Source: Tatlockia sp.
GTDB taxonomy: Bacteria; Cyanobacteriota; Cyanobacteriia; Cyanobacteriales; Chroococcidiopsidaceae
Direction: 5' to 3'
Assembly: GCA_013698215.1 (NCBI GenBank)
Contig: JACCVJ010000067.1
Location: 1-7,666, forward strand
Length of the DNA stretch: 7,666 nucleotides
Below the pieces are notes generated by a model that did not search any database, was not told the origin of the DNA, and was given only the letters and a program-made list of their open reading frames with translations. Every line of letters starts with the position of its first letter. The stretch's first letter is position 1. A program made the translations under genes and the position numbers. Of this stretch, positions 1-6,189 are shown one piece after another.

Positions 1-125
1 ATTTCAGCATCCGTGCATTTGGGTTGGTTATTTGATTTTCTCCAATTGCCTCCATTTTTCTCGCTTTTTAAGCCATCATCAGCCAAACAATAGACTAAAA
101 TTAGTTGTTCACTTATACTCAACAT
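1..125 (-). CDS. Transposase N-terminus (IS4/IS982-like DDE), cut by window edge
   Basis: Reading the minus strand from the ATG at 123-125 gives an uninterrupted frame to the window edge, starting MLSISEQLILVYCLADDG and continuing through a GGNWRKSNNQPK stretch to TDAEI. The pattern of a leading helix, Y/F-C-x-x-D-D and then a S/T-D-A/S-E-I/V motif is how many DDE transposases of the IS4/IS982 type begin; I recognise this from memory and cannot test it. Only about 41 residues are visible, so catalytic residues lie outside the window. The start codon directly abuts the TA target duplication of the IS at 128-1133, so this gene has lost its native upstream region, and no Shine-Dalgarno is present. 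It could also be an IS remnant. Confidence 0.55.
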   Translation of the reverse strand, partial: MLSISEQLILVYCLADDGLKSEKNGGNWRKSNNQPKCTDAE

Positions 126-145
126 TAGACATTATTTGAAATAAG
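126..145 (+). repeat. IS terminal inverted repeat, left, with TA duplication
   Basis: TAGACATTATTTGAAATAAG is the exact reverse complement of 1116-1135. The outermost TA is best read as target duplication, leaving an 18-bp repeat at 128-145. The stop codon of the transposase second frame (132-134) lies inside this repeat. Confidence 0.9.
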
Positions 146-398
146 ATAATTCCTCAACATTAGTAATATCAATGGTTTGTAGTGGTTGTCGAAATATAAC
201 TCGGAGATTGTGCAAACCACAGGCAATCTCCATGACAACATCCGAAATATGCTCTTTCGTTAGTCTTAACTCGTCTTTCACAATTCGACATCGCTTCACT
301 CCGCTAATCACATTTTCAACTACTATTCGCACGCTTGAAATAATTTTATTCAAGAATTTATCAACTTGCGTCAATTCTTGTCCTCTGACTTTTTTTTT
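132..398 (-). CDS. IS5-family transposase, second frame (orfB; C-terminal core with catalytic Glu)
   Basis: After a -1 slip in the A9 run this frame continues as KVRGQELTQVDKFLNK and then SSVRIVVENVISGVKRCR, the hallmark C-terminal core of IS5/DDE_Tnp_4 transposases, with the catalytic glutamate in VVEN. It goes on through IVKDELR and DVVMEIACGLHNLR, the conserved final helix of the family, and stops inside the left inverted repeat. A free start exists only as a TTG at 372-374, without a clear ribosome site, so production as a frameshift fusion with the first frame is much more likely. A one-base deletion that broke an originally single frame is the alternative. Confidence 0.8.
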   Translation of the reverse strand, partial: KKKVRGQELTQVDKFLNKIISSVRIVVENVISGVKRCRIVKDELRLTKEHISDVVMEIACGLHNLRVIFRQPLQTIDITNVEELSYFK

Positions 399-1093
399 GG
401 TTGTTGCACCAATACGCCTTTCGGTTGGTAGCCTTGAAATCCTGTATCTTGCGTCAAACTCGCCTTTCTCGGATAGCTGATGTGGCTTTTATCGGCTAAC
501 TTTTTATCGTGCATTTTGCCTTCGACTGTTTCGCTTAAATAGACTACTTTCTTGGTGTTTTCATTGACCACCAATAGATTCTTGTCCGTGTGTGTTTTCT
601 TCTTTCCGCTATACTTCGCCTTTTGTTTATCTATATTGACAGGTCTTTGCAAAAGCCTTTCCGATGCGTCGAGACTCAAGTTTGCTCCGCCTTCGCTCGC
701 TGAACTTAAATCAGCAACTTGCTCGCCCTTGCGTTCAGGTTTCATCCCCAAATCGCTCAAACTCAGCTGCAAAACGGGCAACAACCGATGTACCCAATAA
801 TTGACTCGTCCTTGACTGATCCCAAATTGTAAGCCATGCATTGTTTGCAACGGAGAGGTTTTTTGATAAGCCAAAATGAACAATAATTTGTCGCTGATGT
901 CCGCAAGTTTTGCTTTTCTTCCGCCGCCGCCGGCTCGGTGTTGGTGCTTTTTGGTCGGCTTCGGCTTCGGTGGCGACAAAAGTTGATAACACCTTTCAAA
1001 GGTCGGCAACAAAACCTGAAATTCTTCATCAGTTAAACTCGTAACTGAAAGAAATTCTCTCGGCTTTTCTTTTAACTCAAGATATTTTAACAT
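371..1093 (-). CDS. IS5-family transposase, first frame (orfA; HTH and first two DDE residues)
   Basis: This 240-residue frame is the upstream part of a DDE transposase that cuts and joins the IS ends. Residues about 20-45 and 65-108 form the N-terminal helix-turn-helix region (LLFILAYQKTSPLQTMHGL, then a GISQGRVNYW helix). The catalytic core begins with D142 in LDASERLLQRP, followed by a basic YSGKKKTHT strand, and the second aspartate is D216 in QDTGFQGY. The glutamate is missing: the frame runs out after QPKKKSEDKN. It is supplied by the second frame after a -1 shift on the A9 run at 390-398, which would give a 320-residue protein of normal size with D142, D216 and E260. A basic, proline- and glycine-rich linker (about 41-60) follows the first helices. 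Confidence 0.85.
   Translation of the reverse strand: MLKYLELKEKPREFLSVTSLTDEEFQVLLPTFERCYQLLSPPKPKPTKKHQHRAGGGGRKAKLADISDKLLFILAYQKTSPLQTMHGLQFGISQGRVNYWVHRLLPVLQLSLSDLGMKPERKGEQVADLSSASEGGANLSLDASERLLQRPVNIDKQKAKYSGKKKTHTDKNLLVVNENTKKVVYLSETVEGKMHDKKLADKSHISYPRKASLTQDTGFQGYQPKGVLVQQPKKKSEDKN
390..398 (-). promoter_or_regulatory. Slippery A9 run for -1 frameshifting in the transposase
   Basis: On the minus strand the sequence is CC-AAAAAAAAA-G. In the first frame it reads CCA AAA AAA AAG and stops 15 bases after the run. Slipping back one base gives AAA GTC and enters the second frame, which carries the missing catalytic glutamate. A homopolymer of this length is a typical site for ribosomal slippage or transcriptional slippage in IS elements. 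Confidence 0.65.
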
Positions 1094-1115
1094 TTACATA
1101 GTCTAACTGATTTTA

Positions 1116-1135
1116 CTTATTTCAAATAATGTCTA
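1116..1135 (-). repeat. IS terminal inverted repeat, right, with TA duplication
   Basis: CTTATTTCAAATAATGTCTA is the exact reverse complement of 126-145. This end is upstream of the transposase start (ATG at 1091-1093, minus strand), so the transposase promoter is expected in or near it. The outer TA also forms the first base pairs of the hairpin at 1134-1163. Confidence 0.9.
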
Positions 1136-1163
1136 GTAAAGAAAACGACCGTTTTCTTTACTA
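1134..1163. repeat. 13-bp perfect hairpin beside the IS insertion point
   Basis: TAGTAAAGAAAAC (1134-1146) and GTTTTCTTTACTA (1151-1163) pair perfectly around a GACC loop. With the IS removed and the TA restored once, the minus-strand order is hairpin, then directly ATG of the transposase at 1-125. A stem in that place would hide the start codon in transcripts reading in from outside, as known for some transposase genes such as those of IS10 and IS50. It lacks a GC-rich stem followed by a T-tract, so it is a poor intrinsic terminator. Confidence 0.7.
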
Positions 1164-1348
1164 TTCTCATATTGGACATCACAGCCAAATTTTCAACAGA
1201 TTATCATAAGCTATCTTGCTCAAAGAGAAATTTGATTATAGAAATTTCCCGCCTGCGTGCAATGTACGCTAATAAAGTCGAATCATCTATTTCGAAATCT
1301 ACAACTTTTACACCAAAAGTTCGGACGAATCTATTTACGCCGTTTAGA

Positions 1349-1365
1349 GGCGGTCTTTGACCGCC
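1349..1365. repeat. Palindrome GGCGGTC-TTT-GACCGCC
   Basis: Seven perfect GC-rich base pairs around a TTT loop. It looks like a REP-type intergenic palindrome or the stem of a terminator, but no T-tract follows and no plus-strand gene ends just before it. Confidence 0.6.
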
Positions 1366-1375
1366 ACGCTTGTAA

Positions 1376-1433
1376 TTTGACAATGTATTCTTCAAAACGG
1401 CTAAAAGATGCGCTTTTGTTTTATCTATTTTTG
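1376..1433 (+). promoter_or_regulatory. Possible promoter of the plus-strand operon
   Basis: Two weak signals lie here. TTGACA at 1377-1382 matches a sigma-70 -35 box, with only a poor -10 candidate (CTAAAA/TAAAAG near 1401-1407). TATTTTTG at 1426-1433 fits the Bacteroidota -7 consensus TAnnTTTG, but no TTTG is found 19 bases upstream of it. Either would start a transcript some 50-80 bases ahead of the first cluster gene. Confidence 0.22.
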
Positions 1434-1444
1434 TCGTAGTGCTT

Positions 1445-1466
1445 GTCGGAAATCTTGATTTCCGAC
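1445..1466. repeat. Palindrome GTCGGAAAT-CTTG-ATTTCCGAC in the operon leader
   Basis: Nine perfect base pairs around a CTTG loop, ending 26 bases before the start of the diiron gene. It could be a leader hairpin, an operator, or another copy of a dispersed intergenic repeat like the palindrome at 1349-1365. Its presence is one reason not to extend the following gene upstream to the GTG at 1439. Confidence 0.6.
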
Positions 1467-1492
1467 TGAATAATAAATATATTAACAACAAT

Positions 1493-2215
1493 ATGGATCA
1501 AAATAATTTTCCGCTTTCAAAACCTTGGAATTCTTTGGAAGTCCTGAAAGGAATCACAAAGAATGATATTAAACTCCCAGAATCGGAATTTACTTCCGCA
1601 ACCGATTTGTTAAAATTCGATATGTTGACGGAATTTGATTCTCAAAATTTTTGCGACTATCTAAAAAAGCGTAGAAAATCCGGTCTGCATTTTTCGGACG
1701 AATTCGACGTATTTGAAAGGGTCTGGAAAAAAGACGAGGAAAATCACTATATCGGTTATCGAAGACTACTATCGCTCTTTACCGGACTTAATGAAGACAC
1801 TCTTCACGAGGAAGCCATCAATCGGTCGGTAGATTTCGGTTATATAGAAGAGTTTTTACAAGACGAGTTTATGATATGTCTTGTTCTGGCTTACGATGAA
1901 ATTATTACCGTTAATTCCTGCAAAATGGATTTCGCGCTTTTTTCTTCGATGGGAAACGATAACCTATTAAAATGGATAAAAAACGTGGCACGCGACGAAC
2001 ATTTTCACTTTACGAATATTATCAATATTTTGAAAACAAATTATGCCGACAGATTCGACGAAATTCCGGCTTTTATCGAGAGTTTAATATCTTATGATTG
2101 TTCAGGAGATAAATACGGTTGTACGTTCGTGATGGATCACGACTCCGATAAATTTCCGAGATGCCTTTTGGAAGATTATAAAGGTAAAATAATTTATTCT
2201 TTAACAAATCATTGA
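1493..2215 (+). CDS. Ferritin-like diiron protein related to acyl-ACP desaturases
   Basis: The 240-residue protein shows the iron ligands of the soluble acyl-ACP desaturase fold: W78 followed by E82-x-x-H85 (WKKDEENHYIGY), a middle-helix glutamate at E136 (VLAYDEIITVNS), and E169-x-x-H172 (VARDEHFHF). The spacing and the W...EENxH signature match plant and bacterial stearoyl-ACP desaturases; E47 is a plausible fourth helix ligand. Family members would use O2 and electrons to desaturate or hydroxylate an acyl chain or another substrate in the cytoplasm. At 240 residues it is far shorter than the usual 320-360, and the C terminus (about 195-240, with three cysteines) is unfamiliar, so the substrate need not be an acyl-ACP. 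I chose the ATG at 1493 because the in-frame GTG at 1439 lies at the edge of a palindrome. It is the first gene of the cluster, 22 bp before the aminomutase. Confidence 0.7.
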   Translation: MDQNNFPLSKPWNSLEVLKGITKNDIKLPESEFTSATDLLKFDMLTEFDSQNFCDYLKKRRKSGLHFSDEFDVFERVWKKDEENHYIGYRRLLSLFTGLNEDTLHEEAINRSVDFGYIEEFLQDEFMICLVLAYDEIITVNSCKMDFALFSSMGNDNLLKWIKNVARDEHFHFTNIINILKTNYADRFDEIPAFIESLISYDCSGDKYGCTFVMDHDSDKFPRCLLEDYKGKIIYSLTNH

Positions 2216-2237
2216 GTTATTAACGAAATCTACGAGT

Positions 2238-3302
2238 ATGAATAAAAATATCATCCCGAAAAGACAGAAGACTTTGCGAAACAGTCAGGAACTCGTGGAT
2301 GAAAATCTGATTCCAGCCGATCAACAACGAGTCATTGAAAAAGTTAATTCCGTTTTTAGTATTGCAATTCCACCAACGCTTGTCCGCCTCATCAACTCAA
2401 CAAACAATGATGCCATTAAACGCCAGTTTATTCCTTCGCCGAAGGAAACTGAAGTCCTCCCCGAAGAAATGTCGGACCCTATTGGCGACGTTTCGCATAC
2501 TCCGGTCAAAGGCATTACACATCGGTATTTCGACAGGTTACTATTAAAACCGGTTCACCTTTGTCCTGTTTATTGTAGATTTTGTTTTCGACGCGAGTTT
2601 GTCGGCAAGGGTCATGAAAGTTTGAGAGCAAATGAGCTGGATGATGCCTTAAATTATATTGCTAATCATGAAGAGGTTTGGGAAGTTATTATATCCGGCG
2701 GCGACCCTTTAATTTTATCGGATTCCAAGCTAAACCGCATAATGCAATCTTTACATAAAATTCCTCATATTGAGATTATCAGAATTCATACTCGTTATCC
2801 TGTCGCCGAACCTGAAAGAATAACGGAGAAAATGGTAAAAGGATTGCTCGGGCAATCCGCGATTTATATAGTCCTGCATTGTAATCATCCAGACGAGTTA
2901 ACGGAAGAAACGCTCGCCGCCTGCTCAAAATTTACCGACAATGGAATAGTGGTATTAAGTCAGACGGTTTTATTAAAAGGCGTTAACGACGAGGCTGAGA
3001 TACTGGAAAAATTATTCAGGAAATTAGTAAAAAACAGAATCAAGCCTTATTATCTTCATCATTTGGATTTAGCACAAGGCACAAATCATTTTCGGGTTTC
3101 AATCAAAAGAGGGCAGGAACTGATGAAACAGATTCGCGGGCGGCTTTCCGGTTTGTGTCAACCCCAATACGTCATTGACATTCCGGGCGGATATGGAAAA
3201 GTGCCGATTGGTCCCGATTACGTTGAGGAAACAGCTGATTCGGAATACATAATTGAAGATATTCATAATCAAAAACATTTTTATAAAGACCTCCAAAAGT
3301 AA
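2238..3302 (+). CDS. kamA: Radical-SAM lysine 2,3-aminomutase (KamA family, short form)
   Basis: This 354-residue enzyme is expected to convert L-lysine to L-beta-lysine using S-adenosylmethionine, a [4Fe-4S] cluster and PLP. C109-x3-C113-x2-C116 (CPVYCRFCFRREF) binds the cluster, SGGDP (153-157) is the SAM-contacting GGD-type motif, and K321 in PGGYGK is the PLP lysine. D277 (LDLAQGTNHFR) and D314 (YVIDIPGG) align with D293 and D330 of the clostridial enzyme, which bind the lysine side-chain amine; they are changed in glutamate 2,3-aminomutases and differ in EpmB. The protein is shorter than clostridial KamA (about 416) and lacks its cysteine-containing C-terminal zinc tail. Its length recalls EpmB, but the C-terminal PGG-K segment is KamA-like. 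No AblB acetyltransferase lies beside it, so the beta-lysine is probably not for N6-acetyl-beta-lysine. It sits 18 bp before the ATP-grasp gene. Confidence 0.85.
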   Translation: MNKNIIPKRQKTLRNSQELVDENLIPADQQRVIEKVNSVFSIAIPPTLVRLINSTNNDAIKRQFIPSPKETEVLPEEMSDPIGDVSHTPVKGITHRYFDRLLLKPVHLCPVYCRFCFRREFVGKGHESLRANELDDALNYIANHEEVWEVIISGGDPLILSDSKLNRIMQSLHKIPHIEIIRIHTRYPVAEPERITEKMVKGLLGQSAIYIVLHCNHPDELTEETLAACSKFTDNGIVVLSQTVLLKGVNDEAEILEKLFRKLVKNRIKPYYLHHLDLAQGTNHFRVSIKRGQELMKQIRGRLSGLCQPQYVIDIPGGYGKVPIGPDYVEETADSEYIIEDIHNQKHFYKDLQK

Positions 3303-3320
3303 ATACGTTTTCTTTTCAGC

Positions 3321-4613
3321 ATGAAAATCCGTCCTGAAAATTCAAAAACCCTGTTCTGGGGCAATACGGTTAATCAGCTAATGCTACCTTCTCCCGTTCC
3401 CGAACATTCAAACAGTTTAGCGGTTTTGGCGCAACGAAAACTCTGGCTGGCTGGAGAAGGAGACGCACTAGTTACTGCCTCTCCCATAAACTCGTCTTTC
3501 CGCCAGTATGTCGAACAAACGATTTCGGTCAATCAAGCTGAAGTAACCGTCGCAGCCGCCGGTACTTCCCTAACGACGCCTTTGAGCGACGCATTGAAAA
3601 AAAAAGAATTAAAAGATTTCGTCCTGAATTATTTACAAAAAACCAAAGCTAAAATCAATTGTTACGCTTTGGATTACGATTTGTGGGAAATGGGCAAAGA
3701 ATTCGGAATAGATTTTGAAGGATATTCCGAATATCCTTCAAAATCTTTGATTGACAAGATATATGAGCTAAATAGTAAAACAGGATTTCGCAACCTCGCG
3801 GCTAAATTGGGTTTGAACATACCACCGGGCTGCCCTTGCCGGGGAAATGATGAAATTATTGAGGCAACCTGCCGGTTAATGAAAAGTCATAATCAAGTCA
3901 TCATCAGACTTGACCGTTCGTCGAACGGATACGGTAATTTGATAATCAGGAATGGTTCGATTGCCGAAATCAAAAATAGTATCGCTTCGCATCTCGAACT
4001 TTTCAGCCCGCAAGGGGAAAAATACGTCGTCGAAGTGTTTCTGGCACTCAAGATGTCGCCGAGCGTCGAATTTTCGATTGAAGACGAAGGATTAAAACCG
4101 CTTTACGTTTGCGACCAAAATTTTAAAAATAATTTATTCAGCGGCATTATTACTCCGCCCGTTGAGATTTCCGAAACAATCGAGCAAAAACTTCGTCAAG
4201 CCGGAGTCGCGTTCGGCAATCACTTAAAAAGTTTAGGATACAGAGGAATATTCGATTTAGACGGCGGAATAACTTCTGACGGAGAAATCGTTTTTACCGA
4301 AGTCAATGTTCGCCGAACCGCAGGAACGACTTTGTATGAATTAGTTTCAAAACTGGTCGGCAAAACCACTTTAGCAAGCGTTGTTTGGATTTACGATAGC
4401 GGGTTAATCAAACGTAAAATCAGTTTTGAAAAAATTGTTTCCATCCTGCGTTCTTCCGGTCAGATGTATTCTCCAGTCACGAAACAGGGCGTGATATTAC
4501 CTGCTTACACTGTTCCCGTTGACAATCGTCTGCGTTATTTAATCATAGCCCCAGATTGGGAGGCGGCGAAAAAAATGGAAATGCGGTTTAACCGTCTGTT
4601 TCATCTCGAATAA
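3321..4613 (+). CDS. ATP-grasp amide ligase, PGM1-like with pre-ATP-grasp domain
   Basis: The 430-residue protein has a pre-ATP-grasp N-terminal region (about 1-140, with FWGNTVNQLMLPSP near the start) and an ATP-grasp core. In the core are NSKTGFRNLAAKLGL (151-165), the strand-and-glycine loop VIIRLDRSSNGYGN (193-206), and the metal-binding segment with D312/D314, E327 and N329 (FTEVNVRRTAGTT). About 370-430 form a C-terminal domain. Such enzymes activate a carboxylate as acyl phosphate and join it to an amine. The layout resembles the PGM1 peptide ligase of pheganomycin biosynthesis and its many uncharacterised bacterial relatives. R196 stands where a nucleotide-binding lysine is common, a variant worth noting. 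Between an aminomutase and a GCS2-type ligase it plausibly couples a beta-lysine or gamma-glutamyl unit to an amino acid or peptide, much as GshB follows GshA. Substrates cannot be read from the sequence. Confidence 0.75.
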   Translation: MKIRPENSKTLFWGNTVNQLMLPSPVPEHSNSLAVLAQRKLWLAGEGDALVTASPINSSFRQYVEQTISVNQAEVTVAAAGTSLTTPLSDALKKKELKDFVLNYLQKTKAKINCYALDYDLWEMGKEFGIDFEGYSEYPSKSLIDKIYELNSKTGFRNLAAKLGLNIPPGCPCRGNDEIIEATCRLMKSHNQVIIRLDRSSNGYGNLIIRNGSIAEIKNSIASHLELFSPQGEKYVVEVFLALKMSPSVEFSIEDEGLKPLYVCDQNFKNNLFSGIITPPVEISETIEQKLRQAGVAFGNHLKSLGYRGIFDLDGGITSDGEIVFTEVNVRRTAGTTLYELVSKLVGKTTLASVVWIYDSGLIKRKISFEKIVSILRSSGQMYSPVTKQGVILPAYTVPVDNRLRYLIIAPDWEAAKKMEMRFNRLFHLE

Positions 4614-4662
4614 GATAAACCAACGTTTTTCTTTATGTAATTTTTGAATCCGAATCCGACCA

Positions 4663-4705
4663 TTGTTGTTACAATAGTTGTCTATAATCAATTGAGATAT
4701 TTTTG
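4663..4705 (+). promoter_or_regulatory. Possible internal promoter ahead of the GCS2-like gene
   Basis: The 102-bp spacer is much longer than the others in the operon. It has a perfect TATAAT (4683-4688) with only a short-spaced TTGTTG (4663-4668) upstream, and a TATTTTTG (4698-4705) that fits the Bacteroidota TAnnTTTG element with GTTG 17 bases upstream. A small hairpin ATTGT-TGTT-ACAAT (4662-4675) overlaps. Spacing is imperfect for either promoter class. Confidence 0.25.
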
Positions 4706-4715
4706 CTGAACTATT

Positions 4716-5696
4716 ATGAAAAAAACATTCTCGCTGGCGGCGGCTTCATTACTGAGAAATTATTTCGAAGAAGCCGAGACAAGCACTTATGCGAACAGAA
4801 AATTTGGTTTGGAAATAGAAACGCTCGTAGTTCACGAAATTACAAAAGAAATTATTTCCAGAGATACGTCTCAAAATATTCTTTTAAGCTTAATTGAGGA
4901 TTTCAAATGGGAACTGAAAGGTAAATTCCGGGAGACCTATGGAGAAATAAAAAAAGACGGTTTTATACTAAAATACGATGTCGGATGGAATCTGTTCGAG
5001 CTGGTAACTCCGGTCGAATTGGTTTCTCGGTGCGAGGTTTTATTCGATAGGACAATGATTCGTTTGCAGGAATTTTATCGCGCCGCCGACAAGCTCGAAG
5101 CCGCTCCTTTATTCACTTATACCGACGGCGACGAATCTCACGCGCTAATTGAATCTACCGAGATGGACGCACTTTATTTAGAGCTTAACAGCGCGGCGAT
5201 TAATTATCTGGGACACATTGCGGCGATTCACTATAACATTGATTTAACGTCAATCGAAGAAGGTATCAGAGCCATTCAAATTATCAATTCTTATTACAAA
5301 GAAAAAAATTATCCGCTGCCGGAATCACTCTATTACTGGAATAAGTTTATGACGCTTTCGCGGGCAAATTATGAATCGGAAAGATTCGGTGCGCCGCCGG
5401 AAGATTTCGAAGATTATATAAAAAAGCTTGCTTCCTTGCGGGTTTATATGAACTCGAACGGCGGAGGGCTTTATTTACAAAAGCCTCCGCAAATGATAGA
5501 CGAGAATATGAACGTGGATTTGGATGTCTTCGTAACTTACGTGTGGTGGTGGACCAGATTCAGAGTGAGAAACAACAAGTTGGTTTTGGAAATTCGTAAC
5601 ATTCCGCGCCAAACCGATTCCGACATAGCTTCTGCGTTTGGAGTGCTTTGCGACAGATTAGACTTCAAAGATCAAGAGAGTAATTCAAGGAATTAA
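4716..5696 (+). CDS. GCS2-family carboxylate-amine ligase (glutamate-cysteine ligase-like), C-terminally short
   Basis: GCS2 enzymes use ATP to join the gamma-carboxyl of glutamate, or a related acid, to an amine. Visible family marks are the metal/ATP strand GLEIET (31-36), the acidic ELVTP segment (95-99), IHYNID (171-176) where the family has its H-x-N/H strand, and the arginine-rich TRFRVRNNKLVLEIRN (280-295) that binds substrate and phosphates. The protein stops at 326, roughly 30 residues after the EIRN strand; better-known relatives such as YbdK continue for around 100 residues. The last 32 bases overlap the convergent cyclotransferase gene, so the original end may have been lost or replaced. 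No Shine-Dalgarno precedes the ATG. Beside the ATP-grasp gene it recreates a GshA/GshB-like order. A gamma-glutamyl transfer to beta-lysine or a peptide amine is the working idea; glutathione synthesis itself is possible but would not explain the aminomutase. Confidence 0.75.
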   Translation: MKKTFSLAAASLLRNYFEEAETSTYANRKFGLEIETLVVHEITKEIISRDTSQNILLSLIEDFKWELKGKFRETYGEIKKDGFILKYDVGWNLFELVTPVELVSRCEVLFDRTMIRLQEFYRAADKLEAAPLFTYTDGDESHALIESTEMDALYLELNSAAINYLGHIAAIHYNIDLTSIEEGIRAIQIINSYYKEKNYPLPESLYYWNKFMTLSRANYESERFGAPPEDFEDYIKKLASLRVYMNSNGGGLYLQKPPQMIDENMNVDLDVFVTYVWWWTRFRVRNNKLVLEIRNIPRQTDSDIASAFGVLCDRLDFKDQESNSRN

Positions 5697-6069
5697 TCGA
5701 GCCGTTCCATAAACTTCCGCATTCTAAAAGACGTTCGATGCTGGCTTGATAAATATACGTTTCCACCACCCGATTTATACTGTCTATGTGGACGATCTCA
5801 CGTTTATAGACATCGGGAACTTCTTCAAAGATATCTATTCTCCGCAAAGTCTTGGAATCTACTAGATAAACTTCGCCCGTGATGCTTACTCCCTTTGCCT
5901 CGTCACGAACCATTGCCGGAAATTTCCCGAATAAATACAAACGGTAAACGGGGGAAGTCGAACAAACGGATATAATTCTTGACGAGCCGAGCAAGCGATG
6001 GTGGGAAAAGCCGCGTTTCAAACTGCCGTAAACAAATAGCAACCGATTATTTGATTTACTACCTATCAT
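5665..6069 (-). CDS. Gamma-glutamylcyclotransferase-like protein (GGCT/AIG2 family)
   Basis: The 134-residue protein has the family fold: the substrate-binding loop FVYGSLKRG (12-20), FPAM (50-53), the GEVYLVD strand (65-71), and the acidic IFEEVPDVYKR segment (80-90), where E82 or E83 is the likely catalytic acid/base. These enzymes release a gamma-glutamyl group as 5-oxoproline from gamma-glutamyl amines or peptides. BtrG of butirosin biosynthesis is a family member that removes a gamma-glutamyl protecting group from an intermediate. It lies downstream of the SPASM gene on the same strand after a 120-bp gap with no evident terminator, and converges on the GCS2-like gene with a 32-bp overlap. 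A ligase that adds and a cyclotransferase that removes gamma-glutamyl groups side by side suggests protect-and-release or recycling. No ribosome site is evident ahead of the ATG. Confidence 0.75.
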   Translation of the reverse strand: MIGSKSNNRLLFVYGSLKRGFSHHRLLGSSRIISVCSTSPVYRLYLFGKFPAMVRDEAKGVSITGEVYLVDSKTLRRIDIFEEVPDVYKREIVHIDSINRVVETYIYQASIERLLECGSLWNGSINSLNYSLDL

Positions 6070-6189
6070 ACGAATAATTTTGGGATTTTAATAAAAGATT
6101 TATCAAGCATTTCCCTGAAGTTTAAAGATTCGTCAAAATCTCAATCGGCATGCGTGGCGGCAAACTTTAAATAATTATTAAAAAACAGA

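Larger units (their letters stand above)
126..1135 (-). mobile_element. IS5-superfamily insertion sequence (IS427-like), ~1006 bp, with TA target duplication
   Basis: The element has perfect 18-bp terminal inverted repeats beginning GACATTATTTGAAATAAG (128-145 and complement at 1116-1133), each followed outward by TA (126-127 and 1134-1135), the likely 2-bp target duplication. Between them lies one transposase split into two overlapping frames. Small size, two-frame transposase with an HTH plus DDE_Tnp_4-type core, and TA duplication fit the IS427 group of the IS5 family, although the group assignment is from memory. Ends, catalytic residues and the frameshift site all look intact, so the copy may be active. 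It is inserted immediately ahead of another transposase start codon. Confidence 0.85.
1164..1492. other. Gene-free spacer between mobile DNA and the metabolic cluster
   Basis: Short frames exist on both strands here (up to 95 codons on the minus strand) but run straight through the palindromes and resemble no family I know, so I call no gene. The stretch holds two perfect short palindromes, at 1349-1365 and 1445-1466, and probably the promoter of the plus-strand operon. The part from 1164 to about 1340 shows nothing further that I can name; it may be the original upstream flank of the element whose transposase lies at 1-125. Confidence 0.5.

Noticed and set aside
172..480. Plus-strand frames antisense to the transposase (also 552-800)
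   Set aside because: They are shadows of the IS5-family transposase, whose DDE core is clear on the minus strand.
1204..1491. 95-codon minus-strand frame in the spacer left of the cluster
   Set aside because: It runs through both palindromes, resembles no family, and its composition looks like translated intergenic repeats.
1439..1492. Upstream GTG start extending the diiron protein by 18 residues
   Set aside because: The extension is encoded by the palindrome at 1445-1466 and the AT-rich leader, and adds no family-like sequence.
6070..6189. Terminator or precursor peptide in the 120-bp gap between SPASM and cyclotransferase genes
   Set aside because: Only a 7-bp TTTAAAG/CTTTAAA inverted repeat and frames of 9 and 14 codons are present; no GC stem with T-tract.
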